Shown piece by piece: positions 50,784-57,657 of a stretch of 64,000 bases of DNA (the stretch's first letter is position 1; every line of letters starts with the position of its first letter). The position numbers were made by a program, and so were the translations under genes. The notes beneath the pieces are model-generated. The model was not told the origin of the DNA, searched no databases, and saw nothing but the letters and a program-made list of their open reading frames with translations. The stretch comes from an uncultured Clostridia bacterium (GTDB taxonomy: Bacteria; Bacillota; Clostridia; Christensenellales; Borkfalkiaceae), in assembly GCA_947174415.1 (NCBI GenBank), contig CAMWIW010000005.1:17718-81717 (forward strand). Reading direction: 5' to 3'.

Positions 50784-51566
50784 ATGAAAGGATTTGTTAA
50801 AATGATAATTGCAGGCGCGATAATTATAGGCATAGGCATTGCGGTACTCTTAATTGCGTTGGGGCTTAACGGTTGGTCTTTTGCACCTGACTTCGAAATG
50901 CAGGAATTTACTTCAACCGAAGTAAACACCTCCGTTTCAGTAAATCTCAGCACGGGCAGGCTGAAAATAGAATATACCGACGAAGAGTATATTCAGATTT
51001 CCTACCCCACGGCAAAGGGCTACGAAACCACGGTAAACGAAAACGACGGCAAGCTTACCTTAGAGAGCAACAGGCACAAGTGGTATATCTTCACCTGGGG
51101 CGTTACCATTCCCGAAACTGTCGTTAAAATCCCGAGAGATAAAATAAACGAATTTTTAGTTACAATGAACGCGGGCACTGTTGATATGTGCGACTGTGAG
51201 TTCGAAACCGTAAAAATCAAGGTGAACGCGGGCACTTGCAACGTCGGGAACGTTACGGGCTTTGAACTGATGGATATAGACGTAAACGCTGGCACTGTTA
51301 ACGTTTCCAAAGCAAGCGGAAACAAAATTATATGCGACGTAAGCGCAGGCGCGGCTAATTTAAAGCAAATAGACTGCGGCACAACCGAAGTTAAAGTAAG
51401 CGCGGGTACGGCAAACCTCTCCTTCCTCGGCGAGAAATCGGACTACACCGCTACCGTCAACGTATCCGCGGGAAGCTGCAACGGCTTGTCAACGCAGTCG
51501 GGCGGCGAAAAAACGATTAACGTAAAAGTCAGCGCGGGAAGCTGCAACGCAAGTTTCGTCGGTTGA
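50784..51566 (+). CDS. DUF4097 family beta-helix protein
   Basis: A 260-residue protein with one N-terminal membrane helix (about 5-28) and an extracellular right-handed beta-helix made of ~20-residue turns, seen as repeated NAGT/SAGT steps (VTMNAGTVDM, IKVNAGTCNV, IDVNAGTVNV, CDVSAGAANL, VKVSAGTANL, VNVSAGSCNG, VKVSAGSCNA). DUF4097 proteins are putative adhesin or scaffold elements, usually beside DUF1700 and PadR. GGAAAGG lies just before the ATG. An intrinsic terminator follows. Confidence 0.92.
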   Translation: MKGFVKMIIAGAIIIGIGIAVLLIALGLNGWSFAPDFEMQEFTSTEVNTSVSVNLSTGRLKIEYTDEEYIQISYPTAKGYETTVNENDGKLTLESNRHKWYIFTWGVTIPETVVKIPRDKINEFLVTMNAGTVDMCDCEFETVKIKVNAGTCNVGNVTGFELMDIDVNAGTVNVSKASGNKIICDVSAGAANLKQIDCGTTEVKVSAGTANLSFLGEKSDYTATVNVSAGSCNGLSTQSGGEKTINVKVSAGSCNASFVG

Positions 51567-51591
51567 CAATAAAAACCAGAAATGATAAAAT
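51563..51591 (+). promoter_or_regulatory. promoter of 8-oxoG glycosylase gene
   Basis: TTGACA (51563-51568), 17-bp spacer, TGaTAAAAT (hexamer 51586-51591). The -10 ends where the terminator stem begins, so transcription should start within the left arm of the DUF4097 terminator. Confidence 0.75.
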
Positions 51592-51620
51592 ACAGCCGTA
51601 ACAAACGGCTGTATTTTTTT
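51591..51620 (+). terminator. terminator of PadR operon
   Basis: TACAGCCGT, loop AACAA, ACGGCTGTA (51591-51599, 51605-51613) and a seven-T run. Confidence 0.88.
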
Positions 51621-51631
51621 ACGAGGCACTT

Positions 51632-52453
51632 ATGAAATTCGATTACGATGCAACTTATTTTAATCCCGAGCAAGTTCTCGATTGCGGGCAGACGTTCCGA
51701 TTTGCTCCTTTTAAGGACGGATATTTCGCAGTGTCTGCGGACAAAGCTTGCTATATCCGCACGGACGGCGTAAAGACGGTTGTCGAAAGCGAAGATAGCG
51801 ACTATTTTTATAACTATTTCGATTTGGAACGCGATTATTCCGAAATTATCGCACGGGCAAAATCTCACGGCGTGCCGCTTCTTACGCGCAGCGCGGAAGA
51901 GCTTAAAGGCTTGCGCCTTTTAAACCAGAACCGCGAGGAGATGCTGTATTCGTTCATAATTTCCCAGAACAACAATATCCCGCGGATTAAAGGCATAATT
52001 TCGCGTATTTGCGAGGGCTTAGGCGAAAAGCGGGAATTCCTCGGTCAGGAATATTACACCTTCCCCACCACACCCAAACTTGCGGAAGCGGGCAGGGAAT
52101 TTTTCAAAAGCGCAGGCTGCGGCTACCGAGATATATTTTTGCAGGAAACTTCCGCACGCATTTTGAAAGAGGGAATTGCCCACCTTCTCCCTCTCCCCGC
52201 CGCAGAGCTTAAAAAACAGCTTTTGACGTATAAGGGCGTGGGCGCGAAGGTTGCCGACTGCGTTGCGCTTTTCGGGTTCGGCAAGCGCGACAGCTTCCCC
52301 GTGGACGTTTGGATAGAGAAAATTTACAGGGAAGATTTCGGCGGCACTTTAACCGACCGCAACAAAATAAACGAGTATTTTTGCAATCTTTTCGGCGAGG
52401 ACGCGGGATATATTCAGCAATACTTATTTTACGGGAAAAGGACTTTTAAGTAA
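51632..52453 (+). CDS. ogg: 8-oxoguanine DNA glycosylase (OGG1-type, HhH-GPD)
   Basis: A 273-residue base-excision repair enzyme removing 8-oxoG. The helix-hairpin-helix and catalytic Lys/Asp lie in LLTYKGVGAKVADCVALFGFGKRDSFPVDVW (about 206-236, shown here in pieces: GVGAKVADC, PVDVW), with the Lys of GAK and the Asp of PVDV matching OGG1. The N-terminal domain has LDCGQTFRF at 16-24 and an N-terminal beta region typical of OGG rather than AlkA, and SFIISQNNNIPRIKG is conserved. GAGG precedes the ATG. Independent promoter. Confidence 0.95.
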   Translation: MKFDYDATYFNPEQVLDCGQTFRFAPFKDGYFAVSADKACYIRTDGVKTVVESEDSDYFYNYFDLERDYSEIIARAKSHGVPLLTRSAEELKGLRLLNQNREEMLYSFIISQNNNIPRIKGIISRICEGLGEKREFLGQEYYTFPTTPKLAEAGREFFKSAGCGYRDIFLQETSARILKEGIAHLLPLPAAELKKQLLTYKGVGAKVADCVALFGFGKRDSFPVDVWIEKIYREDFGGTLTDRNKINEYFCNLFGEDAGYIQQYLFYGKRTFK

Positions 52454-52498
52454 AAAACTTACCGTATTTATTTTCATAATAATGTTAAAAATAATTGT

Positions 52499-53173
52499 AT
52501 GCCCGACTATTTTTCGCATATAATTATCGCCGAAAAAATCCTTGAACGGCTTGACGGCGAATATAAAAAACAAATAACTTCGAATAACCTTTACTTACTC
52601 GGTGCGCAAGGGGGGGACGTTTTCTTTGCGTACAGCTTTAAATTTTCAAAAACGAATTTGGGGCGCGCGTTGCACCTTTTAAGCGCGGAAGAAGTCTTTT
52701 CCTGTCTTTCACACGGCAACCCGTCGTATGCGGCGGGCTACGCTACGCACTATGCGCTTGACTGCACTTTGCACCCCGCCGTCTATGCTTACGAGGCGGC
52801 TCACTCTTCCCCGTTCGCACATCAGAAAATGGAGAGCGATTTAGGGCTGTTTATAAGCAAGTTCTACGGCGTGCGTCGAAGAATATTACCCCGCGAAAGC
52901 GTGCTTTCCTGCACGAGCGCGGTTTACGACAGTATAAAATTAATCGAACCCGCCGTAACCGTTACGGGCGTTGAACGCTGCTTAAAGCGGCACTTCAACT
53001 ATACCAGATACCTGTTCAAGACTAAGAAACAGGCATACAAGTGCAACTGCGATTATTCCTCGCTTGCGGGCGGTATCGAGGACGCGATAGATTTGGGCGT
53101 CAAAGCCGTTCAGTGCGTACTCGATAAGAATATCGATGCGGCAGTTTTCGAAAAAGCGTTTTTGCAACACTGA
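52499..53173 (+). CDS. zinc-dependent phospholipase C family protein
   Basis: A 224-residue protein resembling the all-helical zinc phospholipase C / S1-P1 nuclease-like family: N-terminal DYFSHIIIAEKIL with His6, a conserved GAQGGDVFF, then GYATHYALDCTLHPAVY and HQKMESDLG, which provide the usual His/Asp metal ligands. Cytosolic in appearance, no signal peptide, which is unlike secreted phospholipases but usual for this Clostridia subgroup. Substrate unknown. The ATG is not preceded by a ribosome site; it follows the glycosylase gene after 45 AT-rich bases. Confidence 0.85.
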   Translation: MPDYFSHIIIAEKILERLDGEYKKQITSNNLYLLGAQGGDVFFAYSFKFSKTNLGRALHLLSAEEVFSCLSHGNPSYAAGYATHYALDCTLHPAVYAYEAAHSSPFAHQKMESDLGLFISKFYGVRRRILPRESVLSCTSAVYDSIKLIEPAVTVTGVERCLKRHFNYTRYLFKTKKQAYKCNCDYSSLAGGIEDAIDLGVKAVQCVLDKNIDAAVFEKAFLQH

Positions 53174-53185
53174 GAGTATCGCTAA

Positions 53186-53219
53186 GCCGCCCGCGCCTTT
53201 TGGCGCGGGCGGCTTTTTA
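53186..53219. terminator. bidirectional intrinsic terminator
   Basis: GCCGCCCGCGCC, loop TTTT, GGCGCGGGCGGC (53186-53197, 53202-53213) then TTTTTA. Between convergent phospholipase-like and spoIVFB-like genes. Confidence 0.9.
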
Positions 53220-54020
53220 TTAATCCAGTATCTTGTCGTAAATACTTCTTGTCAGCAGTTTTTCGTACAACTCGTCCTCGGTGATTTCATCGAGGAATTT
53301 GTCGTTATAGAGCTGCAAAACCAGATAGCGGCTGCTGTCAACGAAGCGCAACGCGTCCTTGAAGGTTGCGTTTTCGTCCAATATGACGTACCGTATCTCC
53401 CTCCCCTTTTTCTTCTTTTTTACTGCGAAGTTTATCTTTTCCGCGGGCGGACTTTTTGAAAGTGCGGAACAGAACAAAAAACCCGCCATAGTTAAAAGCG
53501 TTATGTTTTTTATCGCGAAAAAGTAAAGAAAAATAAGCGCGATAACTACGAAAATATTGACGATACGTAGCGCTAGGTTAAGTATTTTGTCGCGCTTTAA
53601 AAAACCGCTTAAAACGCATTTTGCTATTCTGCCGCCGTCCAAAGGATACGCGGGCAGTAAATTCAGAACGAGCATGCCCGCGCTTGCGTAAAAGATAAGG
53701 TCGGTATAGGCGTAGGTTTCGGGGAAAAACCACCACAGCCCCGCCACGGCTGCGCACAGCAAGAGGTTTACGAGAGGTCCTGAAACGGCAAGTTTGATTT
53801 CGTCTGACGGAGAAATCCCTTCTATATCGCACACAGCCGCCGCGCCGAACGGCATTAGGCTTATTTTTTTACATTCGAACCCGAGGCGCGCCGCGCAAAA
53901 TATATGACCGCACTCGTGCAGGAGTGCGGTCAATGCGCATATAATGAATATCGGCAAACCGCCGAACAGCGCGGACAGAAGTCCCACCGCCAGAAACATC
54001 GGGTGAATAGTTATTTTCAC
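53220..54020 (-). CDS. spoIVFB: SpoIVFB-type site-2 (M50) intramembrane metalloprotease
   Basis: A 266-residue membrane protease of the SpoIVFB branch, which in Bacillus cleaves pro-sigma-K in the mother cell. The zinc site is HECGH at 35-39 plus the Asp of LLPAYPLDGGR (Asp127). About five to six membrane segments cover residues 10-190, and a C-terminal CBS-like cytosolic domain (ENATFKDALRFVDSSRYLVLQLYNDK) follows, also as in SpoIVFB. Overlaps the upstream SpoIVFA-like gene by four bases. No sigK is in the window, so the substrate is assumed. Confidence 0.92.
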   Translation of the reverse strand: MKITIHPMFLAVGLLSALFGGLPIFIICALTALLHECGHIFCAARLGFECKKISLMPFGAAAVCDIEGISPSDEIKLAVSGPLVNLLLCAAVAGLWWFFPETYAYTDLIFYASAGMLVLNLLPAYPLDGGRIAKCVLSGFLKRDKILNLALRIVNIFVVIALIFLYFFAIKNITLLTMAGFLFCSALSKSPPAEKINFAVKKKKKGREIRYVILDENATFKDALRFVDSSRYLVLQLYNDKFLDEITEDELYEKLLTRSIYDKILD

Positions 54021-54787
54021 GAGTTCCAGACGGGCACTACACCCGAGAGAGTATAGCAGTTTAACAGAGTGCCGTTATCGTACATCGAAACGCGCACTTC
54101 GTTCTCGCCGTCCGAGTAAGCAAACGGGATATTGCCCTGAACGGTTGTTCCCTCGGCTGAATACACGTCCGAAAGTCCCGTAATGACGCTTGTAAAGGTC
54201 GAGGTGTGTGCAATTTCAACGGTGTAAGTGGTATCCTCGTTTTTGGTTACGGAAGCCACTTTACCCGTGCAAACGGGATAAACGCTGCCCTTTGCCGTAA
54301 AGGAAAGAACTCCGCTTTCGGAAACGTTAACTACCGCATCGGAAGTTTCACTGACAACCGATGATAAAGTAATTTCGTTATAAGTAGGCTCTGCCTCGGT
54401 CTTTTTATTGCCCGTAAGCGTGCCTAAAAAGGTATTAATAGCGCTCGTAGGCATAAATATATTTGTAAGGAAAATGGCAGCCGCAAGTACGCACACGGCG
54501 ATAAGCTCGGTTAAAATTATTTTACTGCCCTTGTCCTTGCCGAAAAATTTACTCTTTTTTTCGGGCTTTACGGGCTCGGTTAAGTCCTCCGTATAGGTAT
54601 ATGCGCCGACGCGTTCGTTAACGCTGTCCACGACGAGGTCCTTTAACTCGTCCGACGCGGGAGCAACCTCGTGTTGCTCTTTGGGTGCAAAGAAGGGTCT
54701 GTGTTTGAAGATGCTCTTCTTTTTAACTACGTTAACGGTGCTTACGGGTATTTCAAGCATCTCGGCATAGTCTAATTCTTCGTTCAT
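54017..54787 (-). CDS. spoIVFA: SpoIVFA-like membrane protein with degenerate LytM domain
   Basis: A 256-residue protein with a ~85-residue cytosolic N-terminus, one membrane helix (about 89-112) and an extracytoplasmic beta domain. Position directly before spoIVFB with a four-base overlap, size and topology match SpoIVFA, which holds SpoIVFB inactive in the mother-cell outer forespore membrane. The outer domain (VSESGVLSFTAKGSVYPVCTGKVASVTKNEDTTYTVEIAH region) keeps the LytM/M23 beta pattern but not zinc ligands. Sequence similarity is weak, so the call rests on context. GGAGGA precedes the ATG. Confidence 0.65.
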   Translation of the reverse strand: MNEELDYAEMLEIPVSTVNVVKKKSIFKHRPFFAPKEQHEVAPASDELKDLVVDSVNERVGAYTYTEDLTEPVKPEKKSKFFGKDKGSKIILTELIAVCVLAAAIFLTNIFMPTSAINTFLGTLTGNKKTEAEPTYNEITLSSVVSETSDAVVNVSESGVLSFTAKGSVYPVCTGKVASVTKNEDTTYTVEIAHTSTFTSVITGLSDVYSAEGTTVQGNIPFAYSDGENEVRVSMYDNGTLLNCYTLSGVVPVWNS

Positions 54788-54828
54788 ACTTTCCTCCGAA
54801 AACTTTTATCTACCTTAACTTATGCCGG

Positions 54829-54840
54829 ACTTGTACAAGT
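54829..54840. promoter_or_regulatory. 12-bp palindrome upstream of spoIVFA
   Basis: ACTTGTACAAGT is a perfect palindrome about 40 bases before the spoIVFA ATG. Its role is unknown; a sigma-E promoter was looked for but not found with confidence. Confidence 0.3.
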
Positions 54841-54899
54841 TAGAACAAATTTTATCGTTCGTCTTTATTTCCGTTGCCAAAAACTTAACGAAGCTCACT

Positions 54900-55640
54900 T
54901 CAAACCGCAGTTGATTTTTTTAACAAATCCAAAACGGTCCTTTTGGCTGTGGTTTTTTCGACCGAATTGTCGTGCATAATCGAGCCGAATACCCCGAACA
55001 GCACGTACGCATATTTACTTGTTTTGTCGATATTGAGATTTTTTCTTACAAATTCCGATCTGTCTGTCAGCAGAACGTCGGTATCGCCGTAGAACGTACA
55101 ACGAATACCCTTTTTCAAAATATAGTTGTAAAGCGGGTTATCGACAATATACCGCGCAATAACGTTATTCCCGCTGTCTGCAATAAGCGCAACAGTGAAG
55201 ATTTCGGTTGAAACAACCGAGCTGTAAAAGGTAATATGAATTTCGTTCAAAGGCACTACTTGCTTGCCCGCATACGCGTCTTCATTAGCCACAAAGCCGT
55301 GTTCCGTAATTACGTTCTTTTGCAAAAGAACTTTTTCTGCCTCTTCAAGAGGCGTATCCGAAAACTTCGCGTTCAGCTCAGCTTCGCGCTCGCAGACAAG
55401 CCGTTTCGTGCGGTTATACGAGGCAACGCCCACCGAAATACCGATAACGAAAAGCCCGACTAAAAACACGAGTACCGCAAAAACCGTATAATCCTCGTAA
55501 TCCGAAAATGCTATTCCCGCTACCGCGCCGCAGCCTATTATAGTCCAAATTATTATAGGCAACGAAACTTTGAGACTGTGTCCCCGATAATAAGCGGGAC
55601 AGTAATTTTTGTTAAATTCTTTCTTTTCTTTTAAAGTCAT
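54900..55640 (-). CDS. hypothetical membrane protein behind riboswitch-like leader
   Basis: A 246-residue protein from ATG 55640 (MTLKEKKEF), which has GAGGT five bases upstream; four more residues in frame are ignored. Two membrane segments (about 28-48 and 52-74) follow a short basic N-terminus that includes NYCPAYYRGH, and the rest is a cytosolic alpha/beta domain (helix with AKFSDTPLEEAEKVLLQKNVI, then strands and EIHITFYSSVVSTEIFTVALIADSG). I do not recognise the family. The ~150-base leader with promoter and terminator suggests ligand-controlled expression. No toxin or metal motif is evident apart from one Cys/His pair near the N-terminus. Confidence 0.75.
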   Translation of the reverse strand: MTLKEKKEFNKNYCPAYYRGHSLKVSLPIIIWTIIGCGAVAGIAFSDYEDYTVFAVLVFLVGLFVIGISVGVASYNRTKRLVCEREAELNAKFSDTPLEEAEKVLLQKNVITEHGFVANEDAYAGKQVVPLNEIHITFYSSVVSTEIFTVALIADSGNNVIARYIVDNPLYNYILKKGIRCTFYGDTDVLLTDRSEFVRKNLNIDKTSKYAYVLFGVFGSIMHDNSVEKTTAKRTVLDLLKKSTAV

Positions 55641-55693
55641 AATAAACCTCACTTAAAACTCATTAATAACTGCCGTCGGACAAATAAGAGCAA

Positions 55694-55730
55694 TAAAAAA
55701 ACCCGTAAAAACATTTTAAATGCTTTTACG
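55694..55730 (-). terminator. leader terminator before 54900-55640
   Basis: CGTAAAAGCAT and ATGTTTTTACG arms (55720-55730, 55704-55714; one G-U pair) and then GGGTTTTTTTATT on the minus strand. It lies 54 bases before the ATG, placed as an attenuator. Confidence 0.85.
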
Positions 55731-55840
55731 AGTCTCATTTTTTAAAACTACCCGAGCGGTTTCCCGCTGTTCTGACGGTTTGTTACGCCTTTACCGCTTT
55801 GCCGCGGCAAATCCGCAAATTACTCCCTCTGTCTTTTGAC
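55694..55840 (-). ncRNA. structured leader RNA, possible yybP-ykoY (Mn2+) riboswitch
   Basis: The minus-strand transcript from about 55840 runs through GAGGGAGUAA, GC-rich hairpins (UUUGCCG/CGGCAAA; GCGG-GAAA-CCGC), then AUGAGACUC and the terminator. In yybP-ykoY riboswitches the P1 stem is followed by GGAGUA and closed after an AGA; here GAG-GGAGUA ... GAGA-CUC reproduces that order and spacing of elements, with P1 extendable by AC/GU. The remainder does not allow a firm match, so the class is a suggestion; that it is a structured, terminated leader is better supported. Confidence 0.45.
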
Positions 55841-55846
55841 AATTAT

Positions 55847-55875
55847 ATTCTAACATACAATTTTTCAGAAGTCAA
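55847..55875 (-). promoter_or_regulatory. strong promoter of the leader RNA
   Basis: Minus-strand TTGACT (55870-55875), 17-bp spacer, TGtTAGAAT (hexamer 55847-55852), just after the ksgA stop. Confidence 0.75.
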
Positions 55876-55904
55876 GAAAATTAGATAAAAATTTATCGAT
55901 TAAC

Positions 55905-56738
55905 TTACAAAACTTCGCCAAGTCTGTCAGCAAGGCAGGCGAACTGTACGGGGGAAAGCGTTTCCCCCCTTGCCTTTAAATCTATTCCGCAGCCCGAAAT
56001 TACGCTTTGCGCAATCTCGCGTGAAAGCTTAAACGTGTTAACGAGGTTGTTTTCAAGCGTCTTTCTGCGTGAAGCGAACGCTGCGTGAACGACCTTTTTA
56101 TATAGCCCTTCGTCCTTGACGGGTATACGCCCGTCCTCGACGGTGAGCTTTACCACCGCGCTGTCCACGTTGGGGCGAGGCGTAAACATAGTTCTCGGCA
56201 CTCGCTTTACGATTTCCGCCCTTGCCCTTAATGCTATTACCGCGGTAATCGCGCCGTACTCGGGCGTATTTTCCTTGGCGCAAAACCTTTGCGCAACCTC
56301 TTCCTGAACCATTACGGTCAGGCTCTTGCAATTCTTCCCCTCTTCCAAAAGCTTACATATAAGCGGCGTAGTTACGTAGTACGGCAAATTGGCGACCACA
56401 GAATATTCGCCGATTTCCCCTTCGAGTTCAGGCAGATTAACTTTCAGAAAATCTTTAAACACAACTTCGGCGTTATCCACGCCCGCAAGCGTGCGTTCGA
56501 GTACGGGCTTCAACGCGGTATCCACTTCGAAGGCTATAACCTTTTTAGCATTCTCCGCAATAGCCCGTGTAAGCGTTCCCGCACCGCAGCCTATTTCCAA
56601 AACGGTATCGCCCGCGCACACGCCCGCCTGCGCGACGATAGAAATAAGCAGGTTTTTATCGGTGATAAAGTTCTGTCCGAACTTCTTTTTAAAACTGAAC
56701 CCGCACTCCGTCAGCACGGTTTTTAAATCTGTTTCCAT
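55905..56738 (-). CDS. rsmA: 16S rRNA A1518/A1519 dimethyltransferase
   Basis: RsmA/KsgA dimethylates two adenines of the 16S 3' hairpin in late 30S assembly. The 277-residue protein shows KKFGQNFITDKNLL (18-31), SAM motif LEIGCGAGTLTRAIAE (46-61) and the catalytic ANLPYYVTTPL (about 116-126), then KRVPRTMFTPRPNVDSAVVK. The ATG has no clear ribosome site; the leader is ~24 bases. Own promoter with extended -10. Gene order ksgA-tatD-metG (here on one strand) is common in Firmicutes. Confidence 0.97.
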   Translation of the reverse strand: METDLKTVLTECGFSFKKKFGQNFITDKNLLISIVAQAGVCAGDTVLEIGCGAGTLTRAIAENAKKVIAFEVDTALKPVLERTLAGVDNAEVVFKDFLKVNLPELEGEIGEYSVVANLPYYVTTPLICKLLEEGKNCKSLTVMVQEEVAQRFCAKENTPEYGAITAVIALRARAEIVKRVPRTMFTPRPNVDSAVVKLTVEDGRIPVKDEGLYKKVVHAAFASRRKTLENNLVNTFKLSREIAQSVISGCGIDLKARGETLSPVQFACLADRLGEVL

Positions 56739-56768
56739 AATTTAGCCAACCCGAAAAAGTATAAAGTT

Positions 56769-56797
56769 ATTATACCAACACAAACTGATTTTGTAAA
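56769..56797 (-). promoter_or_regulatory. rsmA promoter
   Basis: Minus-strand TTTACA (56792-56797), 17-bp spacer, TGgTATAAT (hexamer 56769-56774). Confidence 0.75.
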
Positions 56798-56831
56798 CGG
56801 TTTTACCACCTTTACGACACCTATGATGAAG

Positions 56832-56861
56832 AAGCCCTTGCGCGGAAAAGCGCAAGGGCTT
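56832..56861 (-). terminator. hairpin after tatD
   Basis: AAGCCCTTGCGC and GCGCAAGGGCTT (56832-56843, 56850-56861). The run after it on the minus strand (CTTCATCA) is T-poor, so termination is likely but not certain. Confidence 0.65.
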
Positions 56862-56880
56862 TGACGTTAATCTATCAAAC

Positions 56881-57657
56881 TCAATTCAGTTTCTTAAACA
56901 AAGTATGCGCATTTGCCCATACTTTATCGGCGCAAACCTCTTCGTCCACACCTTGAAGCTGAGCAAACCCGCGCAAAATTTCGGGTATGCTTTCGGGCGT
57001 GTTCGGAAATTGCCCCGCACGCGACGCGGGCGGCATATAAGGGCTGTCCGTTTCGGTTAAAAGCCTTGAAAGCCCCAAAGTCGCAATGCATCTTCTCGCC
57101 TTTTTGCTGCCCGAGTACGTACTCGTTCCTCCGAATGAGAAATACGCACCCGCCTTTTCGAGCTCGGTGGCAAGCTCCACAGAGTGCGAATAACAGTGCA
57201 GTAAAAGCCCGTTCTTCAAAAGTCCCGCGTTAGTCTTCAAAATTTCGCACATATCCTCCGCGCTGTTGCGGGAATGAATTTCCACAGGCAAGCCCAACCC
57301 GTCCGCAAGCTGCAACTGTTTTATAAACACCTCTTGCTGCAACGGTTTGTTTGTATCGGGGTAGTGATAGTCAAGCCCGATTTCGCCTATCGCAACGCAC
57401 TTTTCGTGTCGCGCGAGTTCGGTTATTTTTTCAAGGTCGCTTTCCTTATATTCTTTAAGTTCGGTCGGGTGAAAGCCCGCGGTAAAATAGCAGCCCTCGT
57501 ACCTTTCGGCAATTTCTCTGACGGCAAAGCTCGTGGGCAAATCAACCCCGCAGGTTATAACCTTTTCCACACCGCAGCATTTCAATTTTGAAAACAGCTC
57601 GTCCAAGTCGTCGAAGTGCCTGCCGTCCAAGTGGCAGTGAACGTCAATATACCTCAC
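56881..57657 (-). CDS. tatD: TatD family metal-dependent DNase
   Basis: A 258-residue TIM-barrel hydrolase (3'-5' exonuclease activity in characterised members; also D-aminoacyl-tRNA deacylase in some). Metal ligands are visible: VHCHLDGRHFDD (His6, His8), IGEIGLDYHY with the Glu near residue 92, EIHSRNS, LLHCYSHS and LTETDSPYMPP. Overlaps metG by four bases. Fits the usual metG-tatD-rsmA order. Confidence 0.96.
   Translation of the reverse strand: MRYIDVHCHLDGRHFDDLDELFSKLKCCGVEKVITCGVDLPTSFAVREIAERYEGCYFTAGFHPTELKEYKESDLEKITELARHEKCVAIGEIGLDYHYPDTNKPLQQEVFIKQLQLADGLGLPVEIHSRNSAEDMCEILKTNAGLLKNGLLLHCYSHSVELATELEKAGAYFSFGGTSTYSGSKKARRCIATLGLSRLLTETDSPYMPPASRAGQFPNTPESIPEILRGFAQLQGVDEEVCADKVWANAHTLFKKLN

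Noticed and set aside
55694..55840. Leader RNA considered as SRP RNA, T-box or THF riboswitch
   Set aside because: No SRP GGAA-loop motif, no T-box sequence (AGGGUGGNACCGCG) and no folate gene downstream.
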